Below, one piece after another: positions 59,116 to 64,000 of a stretch of 64,000 bases of DNA. The notes under the pieces were generated by a model. That model searched no databases, was not told where the DNA came from, and worked only from the letters and a program-made list of their open reading frames with translations. Position numbers and translations under genes: made by a program. This DNA is from Pseudidiomarina gelatinasegens (lineage in GTDB: Bacteria; Pseudomonadota; Gammaproteobacteria; Enterobacterales; Alteromonadaceae), in contig NZ_RSFE01000002.1 in the NCBI RefSeq assembly GCF_004025325.1, positions 339,266 to 403,265 of the forward strand, in the 5' to 3' direction. Each line of letters opens with the position of its first letter. Positions within the stretch are counted from its first letter, which is position 1.

Positions 59116-60675
59116 TTACCGTCCATCAGGTTTAGTTAAGTCAAGGTGTTCGTTGTAAACAGAGGCTTCAACATTAAAGTAGCCCAGGATCGTATGCGAA
59201 AAATTATCATGACTGATAGTAGCGCCCGTTTCGTGTTTACTTACATTAAATGTGTCGGATGGCCATACTATCCAGGGTATGTGACGTTGTTCTTCTGGAG
59301 CTATCCAGTTAGGCAAGCCATGCAGATAGATACCGTTATCCCCTAGTGATTCACCATGGTCAGATACATACATCATACTGCTGTCCAGTTCAGTATGGCT
59401 TTTCAATAACTTTATGACCTGACTTACAAGTTGGTCGGTGACGAGCAAACTGTTGTCATAAGCATTAGTAATTTCATCCACAGAACAATTCGACAGCTCT
59501 TGACTTTTGCATTCGGGTAAAAACCGTTTCATTTCGTTAGGCGACCGTTCGTAATAGGCAGGCCCATGACTTCCCATTTGATGAAGCACAATAATTGAGT
59601 CCTGATGCAAATTGCTTAACCAAGATTTGAGTTGTTCGAGCATATCTACATCATAGCATTCCAACTCCCCACATCGGGACTCGCTCATTTTGACGGTTTT
59701 AATTCGATTACAGACATCTTTGCAGCCAGAGTTATTTTCTATCCATGTTGCATTAATACCGGCAGTTTCTAAAACATCTAATACATTACTCGAGTTTCTA
59801 GCAACATCCGAGTAATTATCAGCTGTTAAAAAACTGAACATGCACGGCACTGAAATAGCAGTTGCCGTTCCACACGATGTAGCGCTTTTATAGCTGAATA
59901 TTGGCTCTGATGTCATGAGCGCATTCAGTGAAGGCGTTGTCAGCCGAGCATAGTTATTGATTGAAAAATGGTCCGCACGCGCTGTCTCACCCAAAACGAT
60001 TACCATGACTCTCGGTTTTTCAGACGTACTTACCTGAAAGGCATCTTGCCCTAATCTTATAAATTGAGTTGGGGTCTCTAATTTTCGTTTCAAAGCCGAG
60101 ACGGTTGCTGATATGACGTTGAAAGGAGCGACTCTGTACTTCACATCTCGATGGTTGCGAAATAAAGAAGCGAAGTCGTCATAACTGGTGTAAGCGATAC
60201 CGACCGCTAATACTGAAAAGCAAGTCGCCGCTGCAATGCCTTGTTTTATTTTTGTTGCCGTACTGGAAGGGGGGAGTTTTATATACGCCAGCAATAACGA
60301 AGGGATAACACCAAGTGTTATGAAGGTTTCAAAAAAACTCCCAGAGAGTTGGTCGCGAGCCTCAGCCGTATCGGTCTCAATTGCATTAATTATCATATCT
60401 GCATCAATGATAATGCCATATTCCGACATGTAAAAAAGTGCAGGAGCAGCAAGAACAAACAACAATATTGCGAATGGCTTGAAAGCATTAACGCATCGGC
60501 TGATGGCGAGCGCAACAGTATAGAAAAAAGCAATGAACACCACCAGTTTGACTTGCGTGAACCCATGAACCCCGTATTCACTCAACGCACTCATAAGAGG
60601 ACCCGAGTATCCAAGAGCAAGCCAAGCCGCAACGAGTATTAATAGAGCTGGAAAATTAAGCGTCAGTCGCTGCAT
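59116..60675 (-). CDS. eptA: Phosphoethanolamine transferase EptA-like
   Basis: Transfers phosphoethanolamine from phosphatidylethanolamine to lipid A in the inner membrane, which lowers surface charge and gives cationic-peptide resistance. Five N-terminal helices in about 155 residues are followed by a periplasmic sulfatase-fold domain. The nucleophile is the Thr of SCGTATAISVPCMF (about residue 270), metal ligands include VLGETARADHF and SDHGESLGDNGIYLHG, and paired cysteines are conserved. ATG at 60675 (MQRLTLNFP) has AGGTGAG five bases upstream; the GTG at 60684 is less likely. Overlaps the PAP2 gene end by 20 bases. Confidence 0.93.
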   Translation of the reverse strand: MQRLTLNFPALLILVAAWLALGYSGPLMSALSEYGVHGFTQVKLVVFIAFFYTVALAISRCVNAFKPFAILLFVLAAPALFYMSEYGIIIDADMIINAIETDTAEARDQLSGSFFETFITLGVIPSLLLAYIKLPPSSTATKIKQGIAAATCFSVLAVGIAYTSYDDFASLFRNHRDVKYRVAPFNVISATVSALKRKLETPTQFIRLGQDAFQVSTSEKPRVMVIVLGETARADHFSINNYARLTTPSLNALMTSEPIFSYKSATSCGTATAISVPCMFSFLTADNYSDVARNSSNVLDVLETAGINATWIENNSGCKDVCNRIKTVKMSESRCGELECYDVDMLEQLKSWLSNLHQDSIIVLHQMGSHGPAYYERSPNEMKRFLPECKSQELSNCSVDEITNAYDNSLLVTDQLVSQVIKLLKSHTELDSSMMYVSDHGESLGDNGIYLHGLPNWIAPEEQRHIPWIVWPSDTFNVSKHETGATISHDNFSHTILGYFNVEASVYNEHLDLTKPDGR

Positions 60676-61351
60676 ATTGCTCACCTATATGAAAGATAAA
60701 TAAAGAAACGCTCCAACAGATGAATGCTGTTGTTATGTCATCAATAAAGAAGTGTGCGCCCCGGAGCTGTTGAACACCTCCAAGTACAAAGCCGGAAGAA
60801 AGTGACAGAGTCAGCGAAGCTCTCGCAAGAAAAGGTATGCTTTTACGCCAGAAAAAGTACAGAGCAATCCAGGCAAAGCCAATACTTGAATGTCCCGAAG
60901 GGAAGCACCGACCCGACCCAAAATGAGTGTCGTTGAACGACCATAAGCTGATATATGGTTTGGCTCCTCCGTATAATTGCAAATCCCAAGGACAGTCCAT
61001 ACCAAGCATAGCCTTAAGGTAATTCACTAAACCAAAAGACAACAAAACCGATAAGAGTAACAATACATACCGGCGCCGCTTGCTGTCCCTTTTGGTTGGT
61101 AAGAACTGAGCCACGGTTAGGAATAGGACAAACACTACAAATGCGAGATTAAGCTTCCGTATACCGTCATGAAGAATCGTTTCAGTGATAAAATGGTGCC
61201 GTAAAGACCACTGTCCCCCTTCGAGCTGGTATAAAGTATTGGCGACCAAAAACTTAAGCTCTAAAAATTCTACGACCAGTAATAAAGCCACAAAAACCAC
61301 CAAAACACGTGTCCAACGCCTCCAAACCGTCATGGACTCTAAAGCGGCCAT
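60656..61351 (-). CDS. PAP2 phosphatase of the eptA cluster
   Basis: A membrane phosphatase of about 231 residues with six helices. The motif series KAMLGMDCP, CFPSGHSSIGF and GAHFFIDD matches PAP2 enzymes, with the His of PSGH and of GAH as catalytic residues; the first motif is degenerate in its basic residues. Relatives include lipid A phosphatases (LpxE/LpxT-like). It lies between dgkA and eptA, and a role in phosphate handling of lipid A or in diacylglycerol turnover is inferred from this. The start is uncertain between 61351 and 61333. Confidence 0.85.
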   Translation of the reverse strand: MAALESMTVWRRWTRVLVVFVALLLVVEFLELKFLVANTLYQLEGGQWSLRHHFITETILHDGIRKLNLAFVVFVLFLTVAQFLPTKRDSKRRRYVLLLLSVLLSFGLVNYLKAMLGMDCPWDLQLYGGAKPYISLWSFNDTHFGSGRCFPSGHSSIGFAWIALYFFWRKSIPFLARASLTLSLSSGFVLGGVQQLRGAHFFIDDITTAFICWSVSLFIFHIGEQYAATDA

Positions 61352-61701
61352 AACACAGCTACCCAAACGACGATGAACAGACTGATAGCAATGAATACTG
61401 CAGCGGAGGCGATGTCTTTTGCTCGACCGCTGAGCTCGTGAAAGTCGGGGCCAATGCGGTCGACAACCGCTTCAATGGCGGAGTTCAGTAGCTCTGTAAT
61501 AAGTAAACCAAGCAATGACATAAGCAGTAGCAACCGCTCTGAAAGCTCAAGCTCTGCTATCACTAAAACTGGCAGCAACACCAACAATAAAAGTACCTCT
61601 TGTCGAAAGGCCGCTTCAAAACGCCACGCCGCTCTAAGCCCTTTCATGGAATACTGCGTTGCGTCGATTATTCGGGCTACGCCAGTTTTCCCCGGTTTCA
61701 T
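61339..61701 (-). CDS. dgkA: Diacylglycerol kinase DgkA
   Basis: Phosphorylates diacylglycerol to phosphatidate in the inner membrane. 120 residues with three helices. The active-site segment ELLNSAIEAVVDRIGPDFHELSGRAKDIASAAVF carries the conserved Glu, Asn and Asp residues. ATG at 61701 has GAGGTG three bases upstream. It is the first gene of the dgkA-PAP2-eptA-pmrAB-like operon and overlaps the PAP2 gene by 13 bases. EptA and the divergent phosphoglycerol transferase release diacylglycerol, the substrate of DgkA. Confidence 0.95.
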   Translation of the reverse strand: MKPGKTGVARIIDATQYSMKGLRAAWRFEAAFRQEVLLLLVLLPVLVIAELELSERLLLLMSLLGLLITELLNSAIEAVVDRIGPDFHELSGRAKDIASAAVFIAISLFIVVWVAVLWPL

Positions 61702-61745
61702 AGTCACCTCATTAGGAATGAAAAACTGCATAGTAAGCAGTCAAT

Positions 61746-61762
61746 ATTAAGTTCAGCTTAAG
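61746..61762. promoter_or_regulatory. PmrA box between dgkA and the phosphoglycerol transferase gene
   Basis: ATTAAG TTCAG CTTAAG at 61746-61762 fits the PmrA consensus HTTAAK-N5-HTTAAK. The reverse complement (CTTAAG-N5-CTTAAT) fits as well, so it can serve both directions. TAGTAT at 61773-61778 on the plus strand and TACTAT at 61732-61727 on the minus strand lie 10 and 13 bases from the box as candidate -10 elements. Confidence 0.75.
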
Positions 61763-61811
61763 GTTTGTTTTTTAGTATTGCGTTCATTATCAGAACTGAG
61801 TTGGGCTACTA

Positions 61812-63803
61812 ATGAGCAATACACCTTTACTAAGAGAACTGAAGCCGTCGCTATTCCAATACCGGACGCTTATAGCGGGCTTTTCGCTGGGCTTAATTAT
61901 ACTAAGTATTAGTCGCTTACTATTATTTATATGGCAGTTTGATCGCGTAACTGAGGCAGGAAACCTCAGTTACCTGATGTTGATGGGCCTCAGAGCAGAC
62001 ATCGTTCAAATGGGTTATCTAACATTACCTCTATTGCTATTCGCGCCATTATTTTTAAATCGTTGGGGTGCAAGAGCTTGGCAAAAAGTTCAAAGCATTT
62101 GGTTGATTATTGCTATCACCTATATCACGTTTATGGAGATCTCAACGCCTGCTTTTGTTATGCAATACGATTTACGGCCTAACCGTCTGTTTATTGAGTA
62201 TTTAGAGTACCCCAAGGAAGTGCTAAGTACCCTTTGGGGAGGATTTAAAATCTGGTTACTTTTGACCGTGGGAGTGTTAAGTATTTGCCTGTACGGACTA
62301 ATTAAGCTTGCTAAGCGACTAAACCAGGCAACTTATGGTCATAATCAATACACTGGCAGGGCGCTTATTGCTTGGCCGCTTTTGATGGTGCTTGTTTTTG
62401 CCGGCGTGCGTTCAACCTTAGCACATCGTCCTGCGAACCCCGCATTTTTTGCCGTTACATCGGATGCTTTGGTGAATAGTTTAGTTATCAGTTCGGCCTA
62501 TTCGCTAGAGTACGCAATTTACAGTATGCGGCACGAGGAAAATGCCTCACGAATCTATGGAGATGCCAGCTTAGAGGAAATTCTTAACACAGTTCGAGCC
62601 CAGCCACACCTGGCAGACAAGGCATTTCCATCTGAGGAATACCCCACAGTGCACTTTAATAAAGCCTCCCGGAGCTTCGACAAACCCAAAAATATCGTCG
62701 TTATTTTGGAGGAAAGCTTAGGCGCGACTTTTGTTGAAGATCTCGGTGGTATCAATGTCACGCCAAACCTACAGCAACTTAGGAAGGAAGGGTGGTGGTT
62801 TCAGCAGCTTTACGCAACAGGCACTCGGTCAGTTCGTGGTATTGAGGCGGTTATTTCCAGCTTCTTACCCACTCCGGGAAGGAGTACAGTGAAACTATCA
62901 TTGTCTCAGCAAGATTTTTATACCGCTGCTGATCTGTTGTCGCGTGAGGGATATTTCACTGAATTTCTTTATGGTGGTGAAACCCACTTTGACAACATGG
63001 GGAGCTTTTTCGCAAGTAACGGTTTCCAGTCTATTCTTGGACAGAGTGACATTGATAACCCCAAGTTTGTCGGTAGCTGGGGAGCGAGCGATGAGGACCT
63101 GTTTGACACCGCTGATAAAAGGTTTGAGAAACTAGCTAAAAAGAATACGCCCTTTTTTAGCTTGGTATTTACTTCGTCAAACCACGAACCCTTCGAGTTT
63201 CCGGACGATGAAGTCGAGCTCTATTCTACGCCCAAAAACACGGTAGAAAACGCTGTCAAATACGCTGACTTTGCGCTGGGTAAGTTTATCGACAAAGCAA
63301 AGACGAGTAATTACTGGGAAGATACGATTTTTTTGATTGTTGCTGATCACGATACGCGCGTCTATGGAAACGAATTAGTTCCCATCCAAAAGTTCCGCAT
63401 CCCAGGACTCATTCTGGGAGGCTCTATTCAACCCAAAGAGATTAATGAAATTACCAGTCAGATCGACTTAATGCCCACGGTTATATCGCTTGCAGGTATA
63501 TCTGCCTGGACGCCTGCGATAGGTCAGGATATTTCTAATGACACCGTGCCACCAGCTAATCGTGCGATGATGCAATTTGGTAATAACTACGCATGGATGA
63601 CACCTCAAGGGGTGGCCATTTTAACTCCTGGAGAGGATAGAACCGGTCGCTATAACTTTGATGAGCGCAAATTTGTGACTGACCAAAATATCAATCAGAG
63701 GTTGCGTACTGAGGCACTAGCGCATGCATTATTGCCTTCTTGGCTATATCAACACCGAGCATATTTTGTCCCAGAGCGTTTAACTGAGCCTTCAAACGAA
63801 TAG
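61812..63803 (+). CDS. LTA synthase-type phosphoglycerol transferase (sulfatase family)
   Basis: A 663-residue inner membrane protein with five N-terminal helices in the first 200 residues and a periplasmic sulfatase-fold domain. VILEESLGATFVEDLGG carries the metal-binding E300, the catalytic Thr is T338 in YATGTRSVRGIEAV, and the later ligands are in YGGETHFDNM and IVADHDTRVYG. This matches LtaS/OpgB-like transferases that move glycerophosphate from phosphatidylglycerol and release diacylglycerol. The acceptor is unknown (glucans or a surface polymer). Divergent from dgkA across 110 bases containing a PmrA box. Confidence 0.9.
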   Translation: MSNTPLLRELKPSLFQYRTLIAGFSLGLIILSISRLLLFIWQFDRVTEAGNLSYLMLMGLRADIVQMGYLTLPLLLFAPLFLNRWGARAWQKVQSIWLIIAITYITFMEISTPAFVMQYDLRPNRLFIEYLEYPKEVLSTLWGGFKIWLLLTVGVLSICLYGLIKLAKRLNQATYGHNQYTGRALIAWPLLMVLVFAGVRSTLAHRPANPAFFAVTSDALVNSLVISSAYSLEYAIYSMRHEENASRIYGDASLEEILNTVRAQPHLADKAFPSEEYPTVHFNKASRSFDKPKNIVVILEESLGATFVEDLGGINVTPNLQQLRKEGWWFQQLYATGTRSVRGIEAVISSFLPTPGRSTVKLSLSQQDFYTAADLLSREGYFTEFLYGGETHFDNMGSFFASNGFQSILGQSDIDNPKFVGSWGASDEDLFDTADKRFEKLAKKNTPFFSLVFTSSNHEPFEFPDDEVELYSTPKNTVENAVKYADFALGKFIDKAKTSNYWEDTIFLIVADHDTRVYGNELVPIQKFRIPGLILGGSIQPKEINEITSQIDLMPTVISLAGISAWTPAIGQDISNDTVPPANRAMMQFGNNYAWMTPQGVAILTPGEDRTGRYNFDERKFVTDQNINQRLRTEALAHALLPSWLYQHRAYFVPERLTEPSNE

Positions 63804-63908
63804 ACCTTAGTTAGAAGTTAGATTAAAGGCTTTAAATTGAGCAATTGTGGGGCTGCTACTTGGGCTTTAGTTGGTCCGCTTCACGCCCTGAGACTTTCAG
63901 CAAGTTTT

Positions 63909-64000
63909 TTATGCCATCAATAAAGGCGATTGTCTCTCTCGTAATGCTTTTAAATATCTTGCTTCATCGTAACGTGTTTTCGTTTTCCAGCAACAGTAGA
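63909..64000 (-). CDS. Truncated reading frame at window edge, possibly a transposase C-terminus
   Basis: An open frame enters from the right edge and ends at 63909 with YDEARYLKALRERQSPLL as its last recognisable part. The basic and aromatic character resembles the end of a transposase, but I cannot name a family from 30 residues. The 105 bases between this frame and the LTA synthase gene hold no gene I can recognise. Confidence 0.25.
   Translation of the reverse strand, partial: YCCWKTKTRYDEARYLKALRERQSPLLMA

Overview
The window is a densely packed chromosomal segment of a gammaproteobacterium of roughly 50% GC. Gene order and protein character suggest the Alteromonadales, most likely Idiomarinaceae. 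That placement is inferred from the combination of a liu leucine operon, an rsxABCDGE-nth operon, ybbP-ybbA/tesA, epmC-aroC-prmB/smrB, sixA-rnfH-ratA/smpB and a split trpG/trpD with a fused trpCF. No rRNA, CRISPR array, prophage or complete insertion sequence is visible.

1-8.9 kb is the tail of a leucine/branched-chain catabolic operon: liuC end, liuD, liuE, aacS, a GGDEF/EAL protein and ETF-ubiquinone oxidoreductase. 9-21 kb is housekeeping: a secreted GVG-repeat protein, trmO, proS, a purine uptake and salvage pair (NCS2 permease and gpt), a [2Fe-2S] ferredoxin, and the tightly overlapping minus-strand chain prmB-aroC-epmC-entericidin-like lipoprotein-COG3199 kinase. These are followed by smrB, sixA-rnfH-ratA and smpB. 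21-28 kb is the complete trp operon with a textbook attenuator whose leader peptide carries three consecutive Trp codons. 28-34.6 kb holds a yfcH-like epimerase, yciB, yciI, a hydrolase, the ybbA-ybbP exporter and tesA.

34.6-46.3 kb holds three duplicated or triplicated tRNA clusters (Ala-Glu-Glu-Glu, Val-Val, Asn-Asn), carbonic anhydrase, gltX, small membrane proteins, uvrB, a MATE exporter, an aspartate-type aminotransferase, and a glycosyltransferase with a PAP2 phosphatase. A 575-bp intergenic region before the Asn tRNAs carries a cluster of DnaA boxes. A dispersed intergenic repeat built from CGTTATTCG/CGAATAACG arms occurs six times, mostly next to tRNAs. 46.4-53.3 kb is rsxABCDGE-nth-gloA-rnt. 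53.4-57 kb holds a Tsx-like porin, a YjdF-like membrane protein and three accessory genes (HNH protein, EreA/ChaN-like secreted protein, VOC protein).

57-63.8 kb is an envelope-modification island: a two-component system (PmrA/PmrB-like), EptA phosphoethanolamine transferase, a PAP2 enzyme and DgkA, divergent from an LTA-synthase-type phosphoglycerol transferase. The divergent intergenic region contains a consensus PmrA box. The transferases are expected to release diacylglycerol, which DgkA would recycle, so the island reads as one regulated lipid-modification module. The last 200 bp end in a truncated minus-strand reading frame of unknown identity.
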